The notes beneath the pieces are model-generated. The model saw nothing but the letters and a program-made list of their open reading frames with translations. It was not told where the DNA came from and searched no databases. From assembly GCA_030704615.1 (NCBI GenBank), contig CM060732.1, forward strand, positions 59,377,053 to 59,441,052: a stretch of 64,000 bases of DNA, read 5' to 3'. This document shows, piece after piece, positions 23,201 to 30,455 of this stretch (within the stretch, counting starts at the first letter, position 1; every line of letters begins with the position of its first letter). The DNA comes from Takakia lepidozioides (taxonomy: Eukaryota; Streptophyta; Takakiopsida; Takakiales; Takakiaceae). The position numbers and the translations under genes were made by a program.

Positions 23201-24372
23201 TTAACGCATTGGATGGCACCAGGCACGTAACCTGTCACCATCCTCCCTTGTCAGGACATTTCAACTCTGTACATTGTTTCTGGCATTGACCTCTACAGAC
23301 CGACGTATGCTGACTGAGGCCTTATCCCCCGTCAGAACATCGGAGAGTCTTTCTTACTTGCTTGTTCATCCACCTCTCTCTATCTGACTCACTCACTCTC
23401 TTGGTTTGTTCTGTGCTTCAATTTGAGTTGATTTGGCAATCTCATTTTTACAGTTCTTTGATGACTCAACCCTTGAGGCCATCTCTCTACCTCTCTTCCC
23501 TGTAGACATAATTACAAATTACCTTTCAGCACCCTTATCTCCTTCCCTCTTGAGGGCATTGGGGCGGTTCAGGGTGGGTTCCCACAACCTACGGATAGAG
23601 ACTGGCAGATGGGAAAACCTGCAACGGGAGGACCGCCTATGTCCAGCTTGCATAGGGCGCAGCAAGGAAATTGAAACTGAAGAACACTTCTTCTACTGCC
23701 CTCTATACTACGAGATCCGTGGGAGATTTCACTGTTTATTCAGTGGAACCCAAACTCTCACTGATGTCTTTCACTATGAGGATCAAAAATGCGTGGCAGC
23801 CTACCTACACAAGGCCTTCACCCTTAGACAATCGCTAGAACATTAATTGTGGTTTCTGGATTTGTTCCTCTCTCATGTTTTCTTCCATTTTGTCCCATAA
23901 GCTCTACGAGCTTTCCGCGGACGTTATAAAGCACCATTTCATTTCATTTCATTTCTCTGTCCCTGCTTGATGTATTTCTGGACATTTGATGTCAGTCATG
24001 TACCCAATCAGGTAACCGGTCTCCAAGGCGATAAAGGCTGTGAGTGTACATGCCCTCTCCCCAGACCTCATCTTTGTAAGGCACACTTGAAAGCAGCTGT
24101 TCCCTCCATCCACACATCAAGAACATTTGAAGTTAAAAACCTAAAGCTAGAGTACTGATGAAGGAAATAGCATGATTGAAAACATACTACTAAAGGGTGG
24201 GCTTCTTTCTCTTTGTAGCTTTAGATCAATGCCTCCAGATACCTTAAGAGGCTTCAGAAATGTGAAGAATGAAACTCTGGTCAAGAGCAAACCTGGCCTC
24301 CCTGGCCCTCTGAGGTGTTGTATTCATTTGTCTTCCAGTTTGCAAATCTCTGTGCCCTCCTAAATTCTTCCA
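5240..24372 (-). CDS. PITP-FFAT-DUF547 fusion gene (18 exons seen, 5' exon missing)
   Basis: Minus-strand exons, each bounded by AG and GT: 24293-24372, 24004-24096, 23130-23231, 22813-22935, 22545-22606, 22273-22353, 21733-21787, 21536-21604, 19730-19903, 18134-18346, 17534-17668, 14461-14676, 14007-14188, 13224-13323, 12835-12894, 12651-12737, 5665-5784, 5240-5536. Every junction keeps phase, giving about 748 residues to the stop at 5240. Residues 1 to about 220 form a class I PITP lipid-transfer domain, which in the family moves phosphatidylinositol between membranes. An acidic tract and FFAT-like EFFEAE follow, then a Ser-rich linker of about 130 residues, then DUF547 (function unknown). 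The first exon, carrying the start codon, was not found. Two adjacent genes are the alternative reading, but continuous phase across exons 17534-17668 and 14461-14676 favours one. Introns hold LINE-A and LINE-B; the largest is 6866 bp. Confidence 0.72.
5785..6333 (-). other. Intron sequence of the PITP-DUF547 gene
   Basis: This is the 3' part of the 6866-bp intron between exons 12651-12737 and 5665-5784. No reading frame or repeat was recognised here. Confidence 0.5.
6334..6984 (-). mobile_element. LINE-A copy 2, 5'-truncated
   Basis: Minus-strand copy of the LINE-A 3' half, inside the 6.9-kb intron. The ATTTC tail (seen as GAAAT repeats) is at about 6336-6356. It is followed inward by the conserved 3' UTR and an open frame (6447-6785) with the zf-RVT region (LCPACTGR, ETEEQF, YCPLYYEIRGRF). 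The coding part then runs to about 6984 with a frame change near 6790. The 5' end abuts the 3' CT tract of a LINE-B copy, which suggests insertion into or next to that element. Confidence 0.85.
6985..7555 (-). mobile_element. LINE-B copy, 5'-truncated
   Basis: The minus-strand LINE-B C-terminal region includes a degenerate zf-RVT (NNIHFLIQCPGYSHQRV, 7300-7378) and the terminal module with GA run at about 6985-7045. Frames are broken. It lies head-to-tail with the longer LINE-B copy that ends at 7560. Confidence 0.8.
8236..8525 (+). mobile_element. Inverted internal segment of LINE-B
   Basis: The plus strand reads CMSACSKTANVAVRGEFGIP, then RRDEFKVRWWGQLQHMPNTR, then WKQDRPVKQAKSWQKRV. In the LINE-B copy at 20046-20960 the same segment is colinear and co-oriented with its zf-RVT. 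Here it lies on the opposite strand to the flanking RT and zf-RVT, so about 290 bp were flipped. Confidence 0.8.
8494..9600 (-). pseudogene. LINE-B reverse transcriptase domain
   Basis: The longest intact part of LINE-B encodes a canonical non-LTR RT. Visible are the fingers motif GNYRGITLLN, HEGQAGFRRNRGCVDH, the catalytic aspartate in FLDVKKAYDTVW, QGCTLSPLLF, and the active-site box ALMFADDFAG with both aspartates, then YTYLGVEF. The native reading continues upstream in another frame (KAGGPDGIVNELIKHGG at about 9600-9540), so a frameshift precedes it. Downstream the sequence is cut at RPALEYG by an inversion breakpoint near 8525. An RT of this class would copy the element RNA at a nicked target; this copy cannot. 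Confidence 0.9.
10360..11150 (-). pseudogene. LINE-B endonuclease domain (frameshifted)
   Basis: An exonuclease-endonuclease-phosphatase fold in two frames. The first (to 10848) has LATFNFSGLTNQRK, ICAGQETWE, and GVGFFVRDFLFDN ending in SIWLKLN. The second (10851-10360) has DLFVGCVYMPTEG, VVLLGDFNARVGKG, and DIGTSDHFLVWTEIKR. The metal-binding Glu (QETW) and the GDFN and SDH catalytic motifs are present, so the family call is firm. A one-base frame change at about 10853 separates the halves and another at about 10375 leads into the next region. Confidence 0.88.
11220..11645 (-). repeat. Three 141-bp in-frame tandem repeats in LINE-B
   Basis: Each unit encodes 47 residues with the core GFGTLNGLPILKVYTRR preceded by PKCxEPxRxxxE and followed by HGVxVPxxxxG. 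They lie between the ORF1-like region and the endonuclease. The same three units with the same period occur in the plus-strand copy at 15431-15853. Confidence 0.9.
12490..12580 (-). mobile_element. LINE-B 3'-end remnant
   Basis: A GA run followed by AATGTACTCATGCC and a diverged terminal module (GCCATTGACCCCGCGGG). A second GA tract lies at about 12430-12462. No coding part is attached. Confidence 0.6.
14826..15012 (+). mobile_element. Two tandem LINE-B 3' ends
   Basis: The terminal module occurs twice on the plus strand (about 14835-14892 and 14898-15012), each followed by CT-rich tails. The second includes the coding end QRQPLTEVGSVPFVPAQTGR. They lie immediately before the telomere-like repeat at 15017, in the intron between exons 14461-14676 and 17534-17668. 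Confidence 0.75.
15017..15040 (+). repeat. Interstitial telomere-type repeat (TTTAGGG)
   Basis: Three full copies plus a partial copy of the plant telomere heptamer in perfect register, between a LINE-B 3' end and a truncated LINE-B 5' part. Confidence 0.8.
15061..16068 (+). mobile_element. LINE-B internal-deletion derivative
   Basis: The open frame 15104-15874 encodes the ORF1-like region (MDDVSFKTTCSSLGLDFMAN, LTGWRAVLDIGDSMGRSRK) and then, without the 2-base defect of the 11.6-kb copy, all three 47-residue repeats. At about 15862 it jumps directly into RT sequence downstream of the FADD box (FAGLG-like, then IDCAKRFFDL and SYTYLGVE equivalents, now out of frame). The endonuclease and most of the RT, about 2.3 kb in the long copy, are missing. 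It ends near 16068. The copy shows that the ORF1-like region and repeats were once one reading frame. Confidence 0.8.
16069..17319. other. Intronic sequence without recognised features
   Basis: This lies in the intron between exons 14461-14676 and 17534-17668 of the minus-strand gene. Several short minus-strand open frames (about 16306-16509, 16606-16794, 16879-17157) show no family resemblance and none is needed to keep the exon phases compatible. Confidence 0.4.
17320..17400 (+). mobile_element. LINE-A 3'-tail remnant
   Basis: Only the last part of the element remains: CTTTCCGCAGACGTTATAAA, then GCACTATTTCATTTCATTTCC. Confidence 0.65.
18347..19729. other. Intron of the PITP-DUF547 gene
   Basis: The intron between exons 19730-19903 and 18134-18346. 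A C/G homopolymer patch (GGGGCGGGGGGGGGCC) sits at about 19326-19341. No other feature was seen. Confidence 0.4.
19985..20960 (-). mobile_element. LINE-B copy plus extra 3' module
   Basis: A minus-strand LINE-B C-terminal copy in the intron between PITP exon 21536-21604 and the FFAT exon. Readable pieces are ESMSACSRTANV, FKVRWWGELNCMPNTRYSK, ISWKQDHPVKQAKSW, and NCNCPMCGQPEDNVHFLIHC, in several frames. It ends in the terminal module at about 20046-20110, and a second diverged module follows at 19985-20045. Here the segment that is inverted at 8236-8525 is in its native orientation. Confidence 0.8.
20975..21310 (-). mobile_element. LINE-A internal fragment
   Basis: Minus-strand sequence homologous to the upstream part of the other LINE-A copies (FERNGLSVASLLPQNPEEV; LHFYRETLLVLRDD) but without the zf-RVT or the ATTTC tail. 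It is fused at its 3' side to the LINE-B copy ending at about 20960, so it is a rearranged relic. Confidence 0.75.
23514..23955 (+). mobile_element. LINE-A copy 3, 5'-truncated
   Basis: By eye nearly identical to the 2451-3024 copy from the NYLSAPLSPSLLRALG region to the stop near 23846 and through the 3' UTR to the ATTTC tail at about 23935-23955. It encodes an intact zf-RVT end (LCPACIGR, ETEEHFFYCPLYYEIRG). It is inserted antisense in the intron between PITP exons 24004-24096 and 23130-23231. The low divergence suggests recent activity of the family. Confidence 0.88.
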
Positions 24373-24677
24373 CTGCCAGGCCACCACAACTTTGAATCAA
24401 AGAATCGGTAGTACACCACCACCATAGCCTTTTGAGTGAGAATAAAACCCAACCACAGCCAAGAAGAGAAGAAAGAAGAAATCTCCACCTAATGCCACCA
24501 AGGCCCATGAGACAGGTGGAACAAACCAAGAACCACCCAGAGAGGAAGCACTTCTCATAGCTTAAGGCCTGCAAGGCCCAAGGACTCTCTGAAAAGACAC
24601 CAGTATCTGTTTCGGATGCACTACCGAGACATGGTATTCTCTTTTGACTTGGCTTTATAGAATGGGAAAATCATATG

Positions 24678-24775
24678 CTAGAGAGAGAGAGAAAGTACTC
24701 ATGCCATTCCCTTGCACAGGTTGGCTTTCCTATAGACGTTGATAGACTAGAGAGAGAGAGAGAGAGAGAGAGGTT
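24678..24775 (-). mobile_element. Degenerate LINE-B 3' end with GA microsatellite
   Basis: GA runs flank AAGTACTCATGCCATTCCC and a diverged terminal module. A pure GA tract occupies about 24748-24772. This is upstream of the first identified PITP exon. Confidence 0.55.
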
Positions 24776-27700
24776 TTGGGAAATACCTTTCATGGGGAGA
24801 ACTATCTGCATCTCTGTGATGTGCACCATTTTCGCACCTTGTGCCCCCTTGGTCTAAATTCAAGCCAAGAGATTCTTATTCTTCCTACCCCCAACCCTTT
24901 GCTCCTATTGAACTGTCAAGGTGTGGTGCACACCCATAAGTAATGGTCATCTGTCAGCCTCCAGAAACTCCTGGAATTTCGTAGCATTTGAATGATTTGT
25001 TGTGAGGTATGATTGGTCGAGCAATCAGCCAGACAATCTGAAAAAACTAAATGGCAGAAATGTGAATGGAAAACTTATGCAATGGGCGCAGTTAAACTAC
25101 CTCACCAATGTGAGGGGGAGTCAATTGGAGGCGGTACAATGAGCAGATTAATGAGCTTCACCAAAGGACAAGTCAGATCGATGTTGATTGGACTCAATGG
25201 ATGCAGATGGCAAACGTCTAAGAACGCAAGAATATGCCAGCACGAGAAATGTGGAAGATCAGTATTCAAGCAGTGAGAGAGGGAATAGAGGTAAGGACGA
25301 CTTGGAGCTGAATTTCGAAAATTTGTCCATGACAGCTTTCCAAAGACACAAGGAAAACCCATTTGAAGTAGCTCTTTTGACGTCACTTCCGTCTACATTG
25401 CTTAAATGCTAGATGAGAATAAACGCTCCTGGGATTCCTTTCTATTTAAACAGCCCAAAACAGTAGCGTGCAATTGTAACTAAAGTTTGAAATCGGACAC
25501 AAGCAAGAAAGGAAGGAAATTGAGTCAACTACAGGTCTGACGAATGCCAGTTGGAAATACTACACCCCTGCAAGAGAAGGGTTGAAGAGACAGTGTCTAG
25601 CTAAAGGAGAATGTTTAAACGGAAGGAGAGAAGATACATAGAATACTTCAGCTCCCAAGACGGGGTGGCCAGGAAAACGGCGGTCACGCAACAGCAGAGG
25701 ACGCAAGCATTAACCCAACTTCCAGAAATAACCTTCATAACAACAGTAATTAATCTCCACCCACAAAACACGCGTACAAAATGTGAGATGTGGACAGAAA
25801 AGAAAACTTCAACTTCCGAGTAAGGTGGAGACTGTGACAAAGCCTCCAACTCTACCCAAAGAGAGAACCAGCAAGACCGAGAGAGAACAACTAGAATTTA
25901 TACCCTCTGGTACTTTAGTCAGCAACAGACAGCTAAAATCTGTTGCTACAGAAACCCCCTCTCTCCAGCATCTGAGGAATCTGCGCGGCATCACATGCAT
26001 TCCAAGAAACCGCATGCGGAGGAAAAGAAAAAAGCAAAGATCGACAGGTCGACCCGCTCGACACGCTACGTCCCCGCCAAGGCAGGGCGGGCCCATACTT
26101 TGTTTTGTTTCTGTGTTGTTTCTTTCTGTTCTTTCAAGTTCTTTCGCTCTGATACCCAAGAGACTCATTTTGCCCCACACTTGTGCTCACAGCGAAGAAT
26201 GTGTGAATTCAACTTCCTGCCCGATCGACGCTTCCCCACTAATACTTCCTTGTCAGCAATTCACACAAATCTTGCACTGGAATTGGAACATATCGAAATC
26301 TCCAGCCCTCAAATCATTTCTGTACTTGGCATCTGCCGTAGTATGGACGATGATTGTGCTGACAAAAGAAGCAAGGCATTCCGGGTCCCGGAAGATAGGA
26401 ACTGGATCCCTGGTATTCATGAGGAGCCCCACAAGAGCATGCATTCAATGGTAGCACCAACATTCTGACACCACTTTTGAATCTGCCCAACACAAAAGGG
26501 CAATCATTTATTTTCTTTTTGCTGATCTTTTGGGCGATTACCAAGATTGGCCCTTTAGCCTACTAGCCAAACAAAATGACTACGGCCATTTTGGGTGGCC
26601 GCTGAAGGGGAAGTTTGGTTTATGAGCAGCTGACTCGGCCCTTGCGCCGTTTTGTGAAGGCGTGGAGGAGGGCGGCAGGGCTCCATCAGCTGCCCTTCCC
26701 CTACACAACACCCACAAGGAACAAGAGTTTTGTTAGGATTAAGTTGAGGGGTCGTGGTGGGTGACGATGACGCAGGTGCCGATGTATGTGCAGGATTTTC
26801 GGTTAAAGACGGCCCGCAGGGTTTCCGTGTGGGAAGCAGCTTGGACTGAAAGGACATTGAACTGGTGTATTTGACTAGGTCATGGAGTCAGAAGGATGTC
26901 GTTCTAAGTTAGAATCGGTTGACCAGTTAGCATTGTCCATTTTGGATTCCTAACCCTAACCCTGATGTAATATAGCAATTTCGACACTACCGATTCATGA
27001 CCTTGTTTGAGATCTACAAGAATGAACAATGAACGGTTGAACTATGTTGCTAACTATCTCCACAAAAGCACTTTCAGTGGTTTCACCCTATGGACTGCAA
27101 GATCCTAACTTTTTGGAGGGCTGCAACTTGGAATGCGACCAAAATATGTACCCCAATCATTCCAAAAGAAAATCAAGCAAAGGGGCCAAGACATCTAGCA
27201 CGTTGTCTGAATTAGGGTGGCTATTTGCATGGGGCCACATGGCTATTGCATCATGCCCCTAATAACTTCAAAAAGTTACAACTTTTTGGAAAAATGGGGA
27301 AGGCCAAAGGTTTAAGAAATTATTTATTCTAAAAAAATTAAAAAATTAAAGATTCTTGCATTCAAACGGAATGAGCATAATTTGTATAGCCGGCATTTGT
27401 ATATTATACTAGGGTTTCATTTGAACTTATAATGATAGAAGCATTCAATAGATGAACCAATCATATGGCACAACAAGTGGTCGCGGGTTAATCCCTAAGC
27501 GCTCATGCGGCCCGAAACGGGCCTTTAGCCATTTTGTGGAAAGCATAACTTGGCAAGATCTGAGTCATTTTTTTTTTTAAATAGACAATGAGAAGGTGCT
27601 CCATATCCACAAGACGTGCGCAAAAGCGATTGACAGAATTTTAGGTTTAGGGCGAGAAATGGTGATTCGAGCAGCAAGGGTAGGTGGCTACTGCTTCTCG

Positions 27701-28130
27701 CGCTTTCATTTGCTTCTAGTACTTCTAGCCTCAATGAGGCTAAAGGCGATGGCATGAAGGATGGGTAAAGCACCTAACACACTGATTTCAATTTGGTGGA
27801 TGACATTCTTTCCCATATTCTTAATTCCTACTCTTTGTAATCTTTCCAAATGGATGATCGTGATACAGCTGGTCGAGACCAATCACTGGAGGATTTGGGT
27901 ATCTTGGGCCAAACTGTTAAAGTCCTACAATGCTTGAAGCTGCCTCTTCATCAACCCCCTGTGTGGATGTATGGGACTATGATTGAACGTACTTGGAACA
28001 TTGTGTTGTGTTCTTCCTCATATATCCATTGGTTACGTGCAATATATCTGTTCGAATTTATGCGAGTTCATAGTTATAGATGCAGATGACTTGTCATGCT
28101 CTATGAAAGATATGCTTGGCATTCCTATTG
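24776..28130. other. No gene recognised
   Basis: The missing 5' exon of the minus-strand PITP-DUF547 gene should lie in the first part, but no convincing KEYR-type PITP N-terminus was found. Overlapping short open frames at 25600-26470 on both strands have no family resemblance. Two CCCTAAC units occur near 26950. The rest is AT-rich, with a poly-T run at about 27570. Confidence 0.4.
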
Positions 28131-28138
28131 TACTGTAA

Positions 28139-28365
28139 GAGGATTCGGACTCGGATGGGGAATTCGAAATTGATGACACTGACACTGACTTCGATCTTGC
28201 TGAAGAGGTTCGAACCAACCCTGCAACAATAGATGAACGTGATTTAGAAGATTTTTGTGTTGACGCCGGCTACCCATCCGTGAATTGGGTTTGTATGATT
28301 TGCCTGATGACTAGCAAACTGACCAGCAACAGACTTGTTCGAGAACGACATGTGGAATTGTGAGC
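28139..28365 (+). pseudogene. Acidic open segment, possibly transposase N-terminus
   Basis: A start-less open stretch reads EDSDSDGEFEIDDTDTDFDL, then ATIDERDLEDFCVDAGY. Acidic N-termini are usual in piggyBac-type transposases and a piggyBac relic lies at 29680-30455, but the link is only suggested by proximity. Confidence 0.25.
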
Positions 28366-28427
28366 AAATTCCAGAGGTGACATGGATTAAAAGAGAGGAT
28401 ATTGTAGGGAGGCAGGGGCCGGGAGAG

Positions 28428-28452
28428 ATAGATAGATAGATAGATAGATAGA
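28428..28452 (+). repeat. GATA microsatellite
   Basis: Six tandem GATA units at about 28428-28451. Confidence 0.8.
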
Positions 28453-28559
28453 CTTTATTTGGGTGAAAATGTTAGGCCAATTGATTTCTCCAATTTGTTT
28501 TAGCCCATATTCATCATGCATAAATAGGGAAGGAAATCGCTCTATCATCCTTGAGGCGG

Positions 28560-29150
28560 TAGATGCGATCAAAAACTGAGCATTTGGCATGCTTTTTTGG
28601 ATTACCAGGTTCGAACAACGATATTAACGTCCTTGATAGATCACTTGTAATTCAACACCTTCTCCATTCTGATGCAGGGACAATTCCATTTTCGTCAATG
28701 GTAATGAGTATCCTTGCTGCTACCTTCTTACGGATGGGATCTATCCCAACTGGTCTTGCTTTGTCCAAAGTATACAACAACCTCATTTAATGAGAAACAC
28801 AAGTACTATGCAAAAATGCAAGAAGGAGTGAGGAAAGATATTGAAAGGTACTTTAGAGTTTTGCAATCCCGGTTCGCCATTGTGAGCAATCCTTGTAGAC
28901 TTTGAGATAAGAAAACTATTGGGATGGTGATAACAGCTTGCATTACACTTCATAATATGATTATAGAGGATGAGAATGGTGACGCCACATTGAACCATGA
29001 TTATCTCTTTGAATGAGCACGGCTGCCAGAGCTTCATCGACAATTCACTTTTGAGGAATGGCAAGCAAATACCAGCAACATGCGTAATGAGAACATGCAC
29101 TTTAGGCTAAGGAGAGACCTTGTAGAGCACCATTGGATTCTAAGAGGCAA
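28560..29150 (+). pseudogene. PIF/Harbinger (HARBI1-like) transposase relic
   Basis: Plus-strand pieces in three frames reconstruct the DDE_Tnp_4 nuclease C-terminal half: FFGLPGSNNDINVLDRS, then ADGIYPNW equivalents at 28730-28760, then RKDIERYFRVLQSRFAIV and ITLHNMIIEDENGD. The family has GSNNDxNVLxRS, LADGIYPxW and ERAFGVLQxRFxI. Several frameshifts and stops are present and the N-terminal half is missing. The enzyme would cut and paste a DNA transposon; this copy is dead. Confidence 0.8.
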
Positions 29151-29184
29151 TCATCATAGAAGCTTAGCATAGTTTACAAACCCT

Positions 29185-29645
29185 TTTATGCAAAGTGGGG
29201 TCAATCTGCTTGGCAGCTTGGCATGAGCTTGGTATGTCATGTAGACATTCAAAATTCTTTGCTTACTATTTGGTTGATTTTTTCTCGTTGTGTTTTTGGG
29301 AATCAACAAGAACAGATCTGTGTGGTTCCAATGATATATAGTATGCATGATTTGGACTCCTTTAGCCATTCCATTTAATTTTTTATGCAAGGTGAGGTCA
29401 AGCTGCTTGGCAGCTTAGCAGCTTGGTACATGTAGACATTCAAAATTCTCTTCTTACTAATTTGGTTGGTTGTATCTCATTTTTTTTTGTGGGATCAGCA
29501 AGAGCAAGTCTATCTGGTTCTAATGATATATAGCATGCATGATTTGGACTCATTTAGCCCTCCCATTTAATTTCTTATGCAAGGTAGGGTCATTTTGCTT
29601 GGCAGCTTGGCACATATAGACATTCAAAATTCTCTTCTTACTCGT
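29185..29645 (+). repeat. Tandem repeat, about 2.4 units of 180-207 bp
   Basis: TTATGCAA-G-TGGGGTCA-like starts occur at 29186, 29393 and 29575. Each is followed by CTTGGCAGCTTGG and ACATTCAAAATTCT. Spacing is 207 and 182 bp, so the units differ by an indel. Confidence 0.75.
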
Positions 29646-29679
29646 AGTAGTGATCGATTAGACCTCTTGAACTAGCTTT

Positions 29680-30455
29680 GAAGATCATGGGCACATTGTG
29701 ACTAAGGAGAACTATTTCTGTAACTCTGTTTTATCCCATGACTTGACTACTAAGAGCCTCTATGGCATTGAGACTACCAAAACCAAACGTTGTGGGATAT
29801 CCTAGTTGTTTGGAATTAAGGAGAGGTAGTGAGAGAGGAAGGTTGCAGTGGATCAGGATGCATATCTCTGGGAGAATGTGTACTTTGACATAGTATAATA
29901 TTGATCAGAAACTTGTGAATTTGTTTTCTACTGCTGTGAGCCCTGTGAATACAGACTGCTTTATGAGGCGTTGGTACGATGGTACTAGACGTCTTTGTGA
30001 CCATCTCCATTGTCTTTAAACACTAGAAAAAACACATGAGAGTGTGGATGTCTAAGGCTAATTGCAAGGTTATTACAGTATACAAACTCATGACCACAAG
30101 TGGTGGTACAAGCTACATACGTCCATTCTGTTGACACAAGTTTGGTGAATGGATCATACATCATTTACATGGAACTCATGAGATGAAGAGGATGAACACC
30201 ACGTTCACATCTATTTTCAATTTGGAGGTGACTAAATATAGGTTGGTTGAAGGGTGGGTTGGTCCATGAGAACAGTAATGCGTCCAATGGCTGCAGCTGT
30301 ACCCAATCCAGTAGGCATACATTCCACTCTTAGAAGCCTTAGGAGGAAGAAGTGTGCCTCATGTGGTGCAAGACAGAGGTGCTTCTGCATGTTGTGTGGA
30401 GATGCGCCTGTCTGGTTGGGGACCTACTTTGTGAGGCATCACAATAGTATGTGAC
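29680..30455 (+). pseudogene. piggyBac-type transposase relic
   Basis: Broken plus-strand frames match the DDE region and C-terminus of piggyBac transposases in order: GHIVTKENYF, SLYGIETTKTKRCGI, QGYYSIQTHDHKWWYKL, DTSLVNGSYIIYMELM, RLVEGWVG-like, then a cysteine-rich end RKKCASCGARQRCFCMLCGD. In the family these correspond to GHxLYxDNYFTS, LRGYYSxQRxSHKWW, DxSLVNSYIxY and the C-terminal zinc finger. At least five frame changes or stops make it inactive. TTAA target sites could not be assigned. piggyBac relics are uncommon in plant genomes. Confidence 0.75.

Larger units (their letters stand above)
19730..24372 (-). other. PITP-domain exons with FFAT-like motif (part of the fusion gene)
   Basis: Nine exons encode the PITP fold in order: EEFRRAQRFANWKTNE; VPYKDEVWGEGMYTHSLYRL; VTCLVPSNALIIDERTW; GSDLTIRKVDIVDIAYDQ; DPKLYKSKKTG joined to RGPLAKNW; VMCAYKLVKVEANYWGIQN; HRNAFCLLDEWFDLTFDE; then ICTREMEGRQKL. 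The order and the invariant KTGRGPL, CAYK, YWGxQ and HRxxFxxxDEW landmarks match the family. The last exon continues with TDDSETSDMEVEFFEAE, an acidic tract plus an FFAT-like core that in other proteins binds ER VAP proteins. A LINE-A copy (23514-23955) lies in the intron between exons 24004-24096 and 23130-23231. LINE-B and LINE-A copies fill intron 19904-21535. Confidence 0.85.

Noticed and set aside
24577-24640. Possible first PITP exon (KREYHVS on minus)
   Set aside because: It has no in-frame ATG, a stop just upstream, and the wrong splice phase for exon 24293-24372.
25783-26468. Overlapping plus-strand frames of 223 and 157 codons plus a minus frame of 123
   Set aside because: No family resemblance, no supporting splice signals, and three mutually exclusive frames over the same DNA.
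26945-26965. Telomere-like CCCTAAC units
   Set aside because: Only two units, too short to distinguish from chance.
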